From the NCBI RefSeq assembly GCF_963169125.1, contig NC_084794.1, forward strand, positions 112,382,358-112,446,357: DNA of 64,000 nucleotides, given 5' to 3'. Positions 10,213 through 21,088 of the stretch are shown piece after piece. The position numbers and the translations under genes were made by a program. The notes beneath the pieces were generated by a model that saw only the letters and a list, made by a program, of their open reading frames with translations, searched no databases and was not told the DNA's origin. The stretch is from Humulus lupulus. Lineage: Eukaryota > Streptophyta > Magnoliopsida > Rosales > Cannabaceae. Within the stretch, counting starts at the first letter, position 1. Every line of letters starts with the position of its first letter.

Positions 10213-10680
10213 TTTTTTTATTTTTTATTTTTTATATTGGGTGAACATGATATGTTGAATTCAATATCTATATCTATGTCTATATCTCTTCTATATAAAA
10301 AAATGTAGATAATGGAAATTCTTAGTTTTAATGGGTTGTTTGGTTAACTTTAATGGAATATTCTAAATATTTAACGAAATATTCCTTTAAAACTAATTAA
10401 AATAGATATTTATTAATTATATTAATATAAATTTAAATATTATAAAATATCATTATTATAATAATATTTAATATAAAACTGCATATATAATAATTATATT
10501 AATATAAAATCAAATTCAAATTTTATAATATATAATACAAGACTAGATATTTAATAATTATATTAATGTAAATTTAAATGTTATTAATATTATTTTGATA
10601 ATATTATACAAACCTATTTTTTTACTAATTATATTTATATGAATTCAAATATTATAAAATATTATTGTTATAATAATATT
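10213..10680. other. AT-rich intergenic sequence, no gene seen
   Basis: Very AT-rich, with alternating TATTAAT/ATAATATT words and loosely repeated blocks such as TAATTATATTAATATAAAT. I see no ORF, RNA gene or terminal structure. Confidence 0.5.
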
Positions 10681-10925
10681 TAGAATAAATAACATTTTTG
10701 CTCCCGAACTATGACCACTACATGATCGTGCCCCCCAAATGATTTGCGATGTTAAAACTTCCCTCCGAACTATACACGTTACTGAAATATGAGACTTATA
10801 TTAGACTAAGTCTCATATTTAAGTAATGTGTATAGTTTGGGGGAAATTTTTAACACTATGAATCATTTGGGGGGCACGATCATACAATGGTCATAGTCCG
10901 GGGGGCAAAAATGTTATTTATTCTA
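10681..10925. mobile_element. 245-bp fold-back MITE with near full-length inverted repeats
   Basis: The left arm TAGAATAAATAACATTTTTG matches the reverse complement of the right end CAAAAATGTTATTTATTCTA exactly. Complementarity continues inward through GAACTATGACCA, GATCGTGCCCCCCAAATGA, GAACTATACAC and TGAGACTTA, leaving only a few central bases unpaired. The first and last bases are TA, so a TA duplication (Tc1/mariner-like) is possible; TTA is an alternative. There is no coding capacity. Confidence 0.75.
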
Positions 10926-11137
10926 TTATTTAATACAAAACTAGATATTTAATGCTTATATTAATATAAATTTAAATATTATAATAATAATATATAATAC
11001 ATAATCTTGATTTTTATTAAGAAAATTATCATTTATGTTTAAATATTTTATCATATTATATATATTTAAAAAAACAATAAACAATGTTTTGGTTTAATTT
11101 TTTATTTAATATGTTTATGTCATTTTTTATATATAAT
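10926..11137. other. AT-rich flank, target of element 2
   Basis: AT-rich sequence similar to 10213-10680. It ends with ATAAT (11133-11137), the left copy of the element 2 target duplication. No gene. Confidence 0.5.
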
Positions 11138-11752
11138 TGTTTACCCAAAAAAATGGCTGCTGATGACGTGGCAAGAGTTTCTCACATGTGGTTGACATGT
11201 GGCAGAGTCGAAATGAAGAGGTGTTGTTCGCTTATCGACCAACTCCCTGTTGCTTCGTCAAACCTCACGATTAGATGCGACTAGACTGGTCGTATACTTC
11301 AATTTATTTCCTTAAAAGATTGTAATTTTATAATAACTACATTGATTATTTCATCTTTATTGCCTTGATACGCGGATATTAAGGATAATTAAGGCCCATT
11401 GGCCCATGTAACCCCCCTTGAGCCTATAAATATGCATGAGAGGGCTCAAGGAAGAGACTTTTGAACCTTTTTTCTGAATACTAAGAGAAAGGGTGGATAG
11501 TGCGATTGTCCTCCAAACAGTTGTAATTCTCCTAAGGCTTGTGAAACTCAAGAACCCTAGTTCTTTGATCACGACATTGGGATTCAATATCAATAATAGC
11601 ACTAAGTGGATGTAGGTCATTACCATTCATTGGGGCCGAACCACTATAAATCGTCAGTGTCATCTCTTTACCATTTGATTCCATTCTTGATTATCATCTC
11701 ATTTCTTGTCGTATTTCTGACTCTGTGTCGTTGGACAGATCGAGGGTCAACA
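11138..11752 (+). repeat. Element 2, 5' LTR (615 bp)
   Basis: It contains a TATA box at 11425-11432 (CCTATAAATATGC). It is 78 bp longer than the 3' LTR, which has lost about 65 bp corresponding to 11570-11635 and a shorter piece near 11708. Confidence 0.9.
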
Positions 11753-11802
11753 TTATGGTGTTTTCATTGAGAGTTGAACTCAAGAAGCTGTAAGAAAATC
11801 TA

Positions 11803-13890
11803 ATGGCAAAGACATCTAAGAAAGTTGGACTGGCCGCTGGCGTTGCATCATCTCAACCTCCTCCTCCAAATGTGGCGGAGAATGAACCACATTTAGAGTT
11901 TGAAGATGAGGAGTTGGATACGGAAACACTGAGGGCAACACTGGGGGTGTTGTAGGATGAGTTGGCCAATCTGAGGGCCAATTAGGAGAACGCAGCGGAG
12001 ATAATGGTGCTGCAGTAGAGAGAAATTGAACGTCAGCGCCAGGAGCTGAATGAGCGGCAAGCGGACATGGACCATCGGCAGAGGGATGCCATGGCCGCTC
12101 TTGAAGCATCCATTCAATTAGCTCGAGGACAGGCTATGCCGGCCTCTCAACCAGATCAGCCACCGAGCACGCCACCACAGCGGGCTCCCAATCCAAGTCC
12201 TCCACTCCAGCCAGCAAGCCCCTAAAGGCCGGAGCAGCCACCTGTGGCTTAGGATGATGTCCCAATTTGGGATCCTGAGCAGTTGCCTCCATCTCAAGCT
12301 GGTCGAGGTGATCCCCAGGGCCAGAGGCAGAATAGGGCCGGGCAACCACCCCGCAGCCCTGGGCACGCAGGGGACGAAGAGCCGAATCCACCGAGCAGGG
12401 GGCAGCATCCTTCTACCAACTGAAGGAATGAGTCAGGCTCTACGGTCAGGGGCCCCCCACGACATAATAATGCACGAGGACCCAACGACCAGCGCAGGCC
12501 TCCCTGTGACGCTCGGGAAATACCAGCCCAAGGAGGAAATAGCGTGAACAGCCAGTCACGCCATAGTCGGCCACAGTTTAGAGATTTCCATGACTATAAT
12601 GAAGTCGATTCTGGCAGAGGGAATGCTGGTCGAAGGAATGAGGAAAGAGGTGGAGACAGAAGCCCCCCACCTAGAGAAAATAGGCCAGCAAGCCATAACG
12701 CTGGGGGGCAACCCAGGCATCATAACGTCTTTGATCGGCTAGGAGTTAGCGAGCAGAGGCGCAGGGATGATGATTTGAGGGACGTACTCAACGACTGTCG
12801 TGAAAGGCATGATTAGTACACTCCTTTGGCACCGGTCGCCCCAGCGATCCCAGAAGCGGTTCAGGCTCAGATTGATGCTCTGAACCAGGCAGTACAACAG
12901 CTGGTCGGGGGTCGAACATCCCACATAGAGTTTGATCAGAGCACTCCGTTTGTGCAAAATATTAGTGTGGCAGAAACCCCCAGTAAATTCAAAATGCCAA
13001 TACTTCCAAACTTTGATGGGTACGGAGATCCAGTATCTCATGTCAACAAATTTGAGATACAAATGGACATACAGAAAGTGTCAGGCGATGCCTGCTGTAG
13101 GATCTTCCCCGCAACACTGTCTGACACCGCCCATGAGTGATTATTTAAGTTTCCTCCTGCTAGTATAGTATCCTGGGAAATTTTCATGAAGGAATTTTAC
13201 GGACAGTTTTATGCGGGTCACGTACACCCCACTGAGGCCAACCAGCTGGTCGAGATACGCCAAAAGGAGGGAGAGCCCTTAAAAGAGTATGTCCAGCGCT
13301 TCATGCGAGCAGCAGCTGGAGCCAAGACAGTGGGGGACAAGGGTAAAATGATGGCCCTAACTACTGGGGTTAGACGCCATTCTCCCCTCTGGAGTAGCCT
13401 AAGAAAGAATGGGGTAAAAAGTACCCAGGAGTTTTTGGATCGAGCAGATTGATATATCAAGCTCGAGGACGCGATTTCCAACGAGGGGAAATCGCCCACG
13501 AAGGACAAGGGGCCAAAGGAATAACCCACCAAGGCCGCCAACGGATCGGAGAAACCCAATGGCAACGGCAAGGGAAACGGGAATGGAAATGGCAGAAATG
13601 GTGGAAAACGGGCGAGCAATGAGCCGTCAGCATTTGAGAATAAATGCCCCAAAGGCAATAGATATGAGCCGAGATTCACCAACTACGTGACCCTTGTTGA
13701 AAGTCAAGCAGAGGTCTACCAGGTGACCAACTCTAATGTTCCTTATAAGCGACCTACACCTATAAGGAAGGATATCTCCAAGAGATATACCACAAAATTC
13801 TGTTTTTTTCACAACGACTACGGACACGATACCAATGAGTGCAACCAGTTGAAGGATGAGATTGAGTTCTTGATCAGGCAGGGACAGTGC
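11803..13890 (+). pseudogene. Gag of element 2, inactivated by stop codons
   Basis: The ATG at 11803 lies 51 bases inside the LTR. One frame runs about 690 codons with ten in-frame stops at 11953, 11983, 12016, 12223, 12250, 12421, 12814, 13138, 13450 and 13522. The first frameshift comes near 13885. The frame encodes an N-terminal coiled coil (REIERQRQELNERQADMDHR), a disordered middle, the Gag capsid domain (DTAHE, EYVQRFMRAA) and the FCFFHNDYGHDTNEC zinc-finger-like motif. It is homologous to the intact Gag at 5867-8041. Every stop can be derived from a Gln, Arg or Trp codon by a C-to-T change on one strand. Confidence 0.85.
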
Positions 13891-16286
13891 GAGCCGCAGG
13901 AGGGTCTCAGCGAGAGGCTCAAGGTGGCAACGAGCAAGCACCTGCACGCCAACGCTCGCCAACTTTACAGCCAGCTCCTGTGGCAGGCACTTTACTCACC
14001 ATCTGTGGTGGCCCACACCTTGCAGGGGGCAGTGGGAAGACAAGGGAACAATACGCTCGAACCCTACGACATGACCAGGACATCGAGATGATGAGTGTGG
14101 AGGATCGAGCACCAAAGAAGGCTCGAACAGAGGAGGAATTAATAACCTTCTCTAAGGACGATGCCCAGCACGTACGATTCCCACACTCCGATCCGCTGGT
14201 CGTGGACGTTCAAATTGCCAACATGATGGTTAAGAAGGTGTTGGTTGACACAGGAAGCTCAGTCAACATCCTATACAAGTCTTCACTGGAAAGAATGAAA
14301 CTGTCCGTCAAGGATTTGGAGCCATGCAACCAAACCATTTATGGTTTTTCTAGCTAAGGGCTCGCCCCAACTGGGTCAATCAGGCTCCCAGTTACAGCAG
14401 GTACTGTACCTGCTAACAGGACATTACTCACTGCTTTCATAGTAGTTGAATGTCCTTCAGCATATAATTCTGTAATTGGGAGGCCAATTTTGGTCGACCT
14501 ACGAGCCATTACCTCGATATGGAACCTGGCCATGAAATTCCCAACCAACGCAGGGGCAGGATGCGTGTTGGGAAATCAGCGGGAAGCGAGGGAGTGTTAC
14601 AATGTCTCGATAGCTAAGGCGAAGAAAGGTGTATCGAGGGAAGTTGCCAGAAAAGAGTTGCAAATGGCGACTAATGTACAAGCCCAATCAGGTGATAATG
14701 TCACCAAATAGGGCGTTGCCCAAAGTGAGGACAGAGATATAGATCCTCGCTTTGGGGATTTTGATGAAGAGATAGGACCCATCGAGGACCTTGAAGAGGT
14801 CCAACTCGATGAAGAAAACCCGACCAATGTTGTGAAAGTCGGTAAAAACTTAGAGACAACAACGAAGCAAGCACTGGTGGAATTTTTGAGGAAAAACTAG
14901 GAAGTCTTTGCCTGGTCGCATAAAGACATGGTGGGAATAGACCCTGCATTCATTAGACATGTCCTGAACATAGACAAAAGTTTTCCACCAGTGCAACAAA
15001 AAAGGAGACTGCTCGACAAAGATAGATCAAAGGCTATAAAGGAAGAAGTCGAGACGTTGAAGGAGAATGGATTCATCAGGGTAAGGTTTTATCAATCATG
15101 GGCCTCTAATCCCGTGCTTGTTCCCAAGCCTAATGGAAAATGGTGAACAGGCGTGGATTTAACAAACCTTAATAAAGCCTGCCCAAAAGATTGTTTCCCA
15201 CTCCCTAGGATCAACCAACTAGTTGATGCCACTGTGGGGCACGAGATTCTCTCATTCATGGATGCATACTCTGGATATAATCAGATCAGTATGCATCCTC
15301 CTGATGAGGATCACACTAGCTTTCAGACTCATACAGGGCTTTACTGTTACAAAGTAATGCCCTTCGATTTGAAAAATGCTGGTACAACTTACCAGCGACT
15401 GGTCAGCCACATGTTTAAGGAGCTGATCGGCACAAACATGGAAGTGTATGTCGATGACATGCTGGTTAAGTCGAAGAAGGTAGAAGGGCATGTAGGGGAC
15501 TTGCAAGCATGCTTCAGCGTCTTGAACAAGTATCAGATGAAGCTGAATCCCCTCAAGTGCTCATTCGGAGTTGGATCAGGGAAATTCTTGGGATTTATAG
15601 TAAATTCACGAGGGATTGAGGCCAATCCCGAGAAAATCAAAGCCCTGGTCGATATAAAATTGCCAGCAAAGATCAAGGATGTTCAAAGTTTGACCGGAAG
15701 AATTGTTGCTCTCAGTAGATTTATTTCCAAATCTACGGAAAAATGCGTCCCATTTTTTAATCTACTCAGAGGCAGCAAGAAATTCGAATGGACGGAGGAA
15801 TGCGAGCAGGCTTTTCAAGCATTGAAGATGCACATGTCGCAACCACCGATCCTATCAAAGCCAGTGGATAAAGAAACTTTGTTCATTTACTTGGCGATCA
15901 CAGAATACGCTGCTAGTGCTGTCTTAGTAAGAGAAGAAGAAGGTGTGCAAAAGGTTGTTTATTATGTAAGAAAGAGGCTAATAGGAGTGGAACTGCGATA
16001 TCCACCTATTGAAAAATTAGCCTATTGCTTGATCTTAGCCTCCAGGAAGCTGCGACCCTACTTTCAAGCTCACCCAATCATGGTCCTGACCGACCAGCCT
16101 CTACGACAAGTTCTGCAGAAGCCAGAAGCCGCAGGCAGATTATTGAAATGGGCAGTCGAACTTGGGCAGTTCGATATCTCTTACTTGCCACGAGTAGCGA
16201 TAAAAGGGCAAGCCCTGGCTGACTTCATCGCAGAGCTCACTGGGCTTCCAGATAGCAAGCAGCCAGAAGCGCCTGAAGAGCCCGCG
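13887..16286 (+). pseudogene. Protease - reverse transcriptase - RNase H of element 2, inactivated
   Basis: A single frame, offset from gag by the frameshift near 13885. Protease has VDTGSSVNILY at about 14245. RT begins after a linker ending VFAWSHKDMVGIDP and includes LVPKPNGKW, DLTNLNKACPKD, DAYSGYNQI and the catalytic YVDDML at about 15448. RNase H follows (ADFIAELTG at its end). Stops interrupt at about 14355, 14709, 14898 and 15144, again C-to-T type. The 390-aa open stretch at 15153-16325 looks long, but its last 13 codons come from the inserted solo LTR. The frame would continue at 18648. Confidence 0.88.
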
Positions 16287-18647
16287 TGTAATGCCCCGAA
16301 TTCTCCGTTGTGTTTAACGGCGTGAATAGTAGGCCGGGAGGGCCATACTTGCTTAGTTATGTTATTAATTGATAAAATGCATGTATATGTTGATTATATT
16401 ATGATATGATGTGAAATGCATGCATGTGAGTCCATATTTCTAATTACAGGGGTGTGATAGTAATTTGGCCCGTTGAGGGTAAATTGATTATTTGTACGCA
16501 TGTTGGTGATATATCTTGAGACCACATTATGATGTGGGTTTGTTCGAGCCATTTGGCATGAGACGATCAAGGAATGTTAATTATCGGTTTGGTCATAATA
16601 GGCTTAAGCTCGGGGCTCGGGGTGAGTCTCGGGGTGTTTTAATGATTAGAGTGTTACCGGGCGTTAAAGGGTAACAGGATGTGAATTATTGGTGTTTGAG
16701 AATATTGAGATTAGCGGGAATTGGGAAGCGTTAATTATCATTAACGGTGTAGGTGGAAAATGCCAAAATTACCCTTGAAGTGGTTTTAGAAGCTTTAAAA
16801 GACCTAGGGGTATTTTAGTCTTTTGGGCTTGGATATATATGATGTTTGGAGGTTGTAGAATAAACAGAACCAAAAACAGAGTTTTCTTCTTCTTCTTCCC
16901 GTACCTTCTCCTTCCTTCATCTTCCTTGTGAATTTTTGTGATCTTGTTGAGGATTTGAGCTTGGGAGCTAGGCCTTGGTACATTGGGAGAGTGTTCCACT
17001 GTGGAAGAGCACCATAACCTGAACTTGAGGTAAGCTTTTAGCCATTAGTCTCCATGTATGCTCTGTTTTCGTTTTAAGATTTCAGCTCTAGATTTTGGTG
17101 TGGAAAGTTGGAATCAAGGGGATTTTTTGTGATGTTTAGGTTGGGTTATGATGGGGGAGAGTTATGGGTGATGTTTAGACGTTTAATTGGGTGTTAGGTT
17201 GGTGTTTTAATTGGGTTTGAAGGGTTGGTTCCAAGAGAGAACGCAAGGGAAGAAAAACAGGGGTTTTGGCTGAACTGGGGGTTGCGCCGCGGCATGGCCA
17301 GGGTGAGCCGCGGCCCTTGGGGAATGCTGAGTTTGGGCGCCTCTGTTTGAGGGGCGGGCCGCGGCATGGCCAAGGAGGGTCGCAGCCCTTAAGGCATTTT
17401 TGGCCAAAATGGAGCTTCTAGCATGGGAATCCAAGCCTAAGGCCTCGGGGTTGAACCTACTACCCGGTTGAGTAGTGTTTGATGTCCCGGAGGTTAGGTT
17501 TTGGTTTGGGAACCTTTTATTGTTCATTTTATTGATGGAATCCCATAATTGGTTATGACCAGGTAACCGCTAAAGGACCAAAAGGTTGATCGTTCTCAGG
17601 GTCGTTCTTTTATTCATTCTAGCTCGAACCAGAGGTAAGAAAACTGCACCTCAAGTGTGACATGCATGGATATTCGTGAGGCATGTTGGTTGTGTAATAT
17701 GGACATGGATTGAATATATAATGCTTAGCATAAGTTGCTCACTTGTGCATGGTACTGACTTATTAGCCAGGTTCGGCAAAGGTGCTGGTATCAACTGTGA
17801 AGCTGTGACTCATTAGTCAGGTTCGGCAGTGGTACTGGGCACTGGTCACGTTGCACTGACTCATCAGTCAGAATTGGCAAAGGTGTTAGTGTTAACTGTG
17901 AAGCTGTGACTTATTAGTCAGGTTCGGCAGTGATACTGGACACTGGTCACGTAGCGCAGACTCATTAGTCAGAACGGCCATAGCGTGGATCACGCAAGCC
18001 AACAGAGATTAGATCTAATCGACTATTAGCATTGAATGGCTCAAAGATCATTAATGCCAGACCGACCCCGAGGGTCGATGAATGAAATAAGCGCTTGGAT
18101 TCTAGTGGCTTACCTAGCAGCCACTCTCCCCTGCTAATATCATGTGATGTTCACTCGTTTGTTCGAGAGCTTTATGCTCAATGTGATTATAATGATAATC
18201 ATTTGATAATGTTTATGAAAAGTATTATGTTTTCTTGCTGGGCTTTGGCTCATGGGTGCTATGTGGTGCAGGTAAAGGGAAAGAAAAGCTCACCTAGCCT
18301 TGAGTGGAGAGCTAATGTGGTGATGTGTACATATGCGGCCGCTTGACCACCACGCCCAAGGAGTTCTCAGAGGAACTAGGGGGTTTACCCTATTTTTGCC
18401 GCTTAGGTCGGCGGGATTGTAAATTTAAAACAATAATGACCATTTTGTACTGAGAACCACTTGTAAATGTTTTGTTTAGCTCTGCAGAGCAGTTTGTAAT
18501 GAAAATCTCCTCTTCCTTTTTATTGGTTTTATGCCTTAACCTGTTAATTACACTTAGAGCACGTTTTTGACCAAAGGACTTGGGTAGCGAGTCAAATGTC
18601 CGGTCCACCATTCACCGTAACTGTTCTGGGGTAGCCAGGGTGTTACA
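16287..18647 (+). mobile_element. Tekay-type solo LTR (2361 bp) inside element 2 pol
   Basis: It begins TGTAATGCCCCGAA and ends CAGGGTGTTACA, the long-LTR signature of Tekay/Del chromoviruses. Flanks are CCGCG (16282-16286) and CCGAG (18648-18652), a 5-bp target duplication with one mutation. No internal domain remains, so it is the product of LTR-LTR recombination. Related LTRs lie at 37629-40144 and 54696-57270. Bases about 17740-17995 carry roughly 110-bp diverged tandem repeats built on TGACTCATTAGTCAGGTTCG. Short ORFs inside (for example 17207-17527 and 18095-18346) are not supported as genes. Confidence 0.87.
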
Positions 18648-19320
18648 CCGAGCCTCATAACCAACCTCCCTCATGGAAGTTGTACACGGACAGATCTTCT
18701 AATGAACATCACGTAGGAGCAGGTGTGATTTTGATAATGCCTTAAGGGCATCGATTTCACTGCGCGATCAGGTTTGACTTCACTGCTTCTAACAACGAGG
18801 CCGAGTATGAAGTTTTGCTCGTTGGGTTATGGCTAGCCAGAGATATGCACATAGAATTGCTTAATATCTATAGTGACTCCCAACTGGTGGTCAATCAAAT
18901 CAGTGGAGAATATCAGGCCCGAGGCTTAAAAATGGTTGCTTACTTAAATAAAGCAAATGATCTATTAGCGCAGTTTGACAAGTACACCCTCCAGCAAGTG
19001 CCTCACGACTAGAATTCAAATGCTGATGCTTTGGCCAAATAAGCAAGTGCGAAGGACGCTGACACTCTAAACATAGTGCCAGTTGAGCGACTATCCATGC
19101 GAAGCATCCAAGCAGAGGAGACCTCTTTGGTGATCTAGGCGGCCAATACATGGATGGCACCTTACATAGAGTACCTTACGCAGGGCATCTTATCGACGGA
19201 CAAAAACAAAGCTAAGACCCTTCAGCGGCAGGCTGCTAGGTATATCTTGGTCAATGGAATCATGTACCAAAGGGGATACTCAATGCCACTCCTCAGATGT
19301 ATTTGAAAGGAGAAGGCCAA
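18648..19320 (+). pseudogene. Second (archaeal-type) RNase H of element 2, inactivated
   Basis: The pol frame resumes right after the solo [55 protein letters not shown]. These are the hallmark motifs of the extra RNase H of Tat-lineage elements. Stops occur at about 18742, 19009, 19039 and 19135, all convertible to Gln codons by reversing a C-to-T change. The domain is followed directly by the integrase N-terminal region. Confidence 0.85.
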
Positions 19321-20348
19321 AGAATTGATGAAAGAGGCCAACAGAGGCTTTTGTGGGGACCATGCTGGGGGGCAGAGCTTATCGAAAAAGATCCTAAGGC
19401 AAGTATACTTCTGGCCAACAATGAATGAAGACTCGATGGAATTTATGCGGAGGTGCGACAAGTGCCAGAGGTTCTCCAAAATTGCACGAGCAGCCCTTAA
19501 TGAGCTAAAATAGATGCAAAGTCAGTGGTCGTTTGCAGTCTGGGGTATAGATTTAATCGGATCTCTGCCTACAGGAAAGGGCAGCGCCAAGTACGCTGTG
19601 GTTGCCATTGATTACTTCACTAAATGGGCCGAAGTTGAGCCACTCGCAACCTTAATGACCAAGAAAGTGCTGGATTTTGTGATTAAAAACATTGTGTGTC
19701 ACTATGGATTGCCAAGAAAAATTGTCTCAGACAACGACACGCAGTTTGATGGTGATCTATTCATGGATTTTTGTGAACGACATGGAATTATCAAGAGCTT
19801 TTCTTCAGTTGCTCATCCTCAAGAAAATGGACATGTTAAAGCAGTTAATAAAACGCTAAAGGATACTCTGAAGAAAAGACTTGAAGAAGCTAAGGGGGCA
19901 TGGTCGAAGCAATTGCCTGAGGTACTTTGGTCGTACAGAACTTCCCATCGAATATGAGGCTATGTTGCCTGTTGAGTTAGATCCACCGTCACATCGAAGA
20001 ATAACGTACGATCAAGGCTCTAATAGTCAGCTATTAATGGAGTCCCTGGATTTGATCGATGAAAAGCGTGAGTATGCCCAACTTCGAGTAGCAGCTTACC
20101 AGCAAAAAGTTGCTTGGTATTTCAATTCTAAAGTACGTGAAAGGAAATTCAATGTCGGAGATCTAGTACTTCGAAGGGTTTTCCTTAACACCCGCGACCA
20201 GGCTGCTGGAGTACTCAGACCTAATTGGGAAAGACCATACCAGATTGAAGAAGTCCTCCATCCAGGCACCTATAAACTTGCTCGCTTAAATGGAGATCTC
20301 ATTCCTCGCTATTGGAATGGAGAACACCTACGCAAGTACTATCAATAA
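19321..20348 (+). pseudogene. Integrase of element 2, inactivated
   Basis: It contains the zinc-binding CDKCQRF at about 19455, the core WGIDLIGSLP and IVSDNDTQFDG (two catalytic Asp), and the C-terminal domain VRERKFNVGDLVLRR to the stop at 20348. The expected third catalytic residue (Glu in the NGQVEA-type motif) reads NGHVKA at about 19830, a Glu-to-Lys change. A small deletion with frameshift near 19950 removes the stretch between WSYRTS and EYEAMLPVE, so the last part is read in another frame. Confidence 0.85.
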
Positions 20349-21088
20349 ACAATTCTTCTTATAGAATTGGCTTGTATTAATTTTACTTTTTACAAGTTAT
20401 GAAAAAGCGTTGGTCATTTTACGTGACTGATCGCTTATAAGTGTAAGATCTTGTTGATCACTCGTACAGACATGTTTTGTCCATTTATTACGAGAAATAT
20501 AAGGGATTGTGCGCAGCCAGTCACTCTTGCCAATTATTGTATTTATTACAAATATTTTCTCATTACGTGTGTTGTTTTGCTGTATTAAATTCTTTGATAC
20601 GAGCAATAAGGTTCGAACAGGTTTTGGAAAAGGCAAGTGACCAAGGACCTAAAGCTCCTCAATCACTTAGGGGGCATATAAGGCATCTAGTAAAGCAAAG
20701 CATATAAAAAGATATGAACACATGAGCAAAATAAGTGAAAGCATGTTACGGTACTTAGAGTATTTTTTAAAATTTTGTATTTTGTTAAATCAAACCAAAG
20801 TACTATGCTAGGTTCAGTCATATGAACATATGTTATAATAAAATACAAATATTATAATATCAAAAGGAATTCCTTTACACCGCGAGCAGTAGCTGCTCGG
20901 ATGTAATTGTTTGTTAAAAGTAAAAGCTGCCCATGCATCAATAAAAATTAAAGAAGAAATTGTCTTTACATCACGACCCATAGGTCGTAAAAAAAAGACT
21001 ACGAGGCTGTAGGATCTTGAGGAGCGTTCTGGTCGGCAGTTGCGTTTGCTTCGTTGTCTACACCATCAATCCCCGTTGCTAAGGAAAT
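20349..21088 (+). other. Spacer between integrase and antisense ORF of element 2
   Basis: AT-rich non-coding sequence. A small inverted motif, GCGAGCAGTAGCTGCTCGG, lies near 20882. The 60-80-aa ORFs here show no family resemblance. Confidence 0.5.

Noticed and set aside
11803..13890. Recoding of TAG/TGA as sense codons in element 2 gag
   Set aside because: Stops include TAG, TAA and TGA and continue throughout pol; the homologous Gag of element 1 has none. Transition decay explains them better.
17207..17527. 106-aa minus-strand ORF
   Set aside because: Lies within the Tekay solo LTR in GC-richer sequence. No homology or start context.
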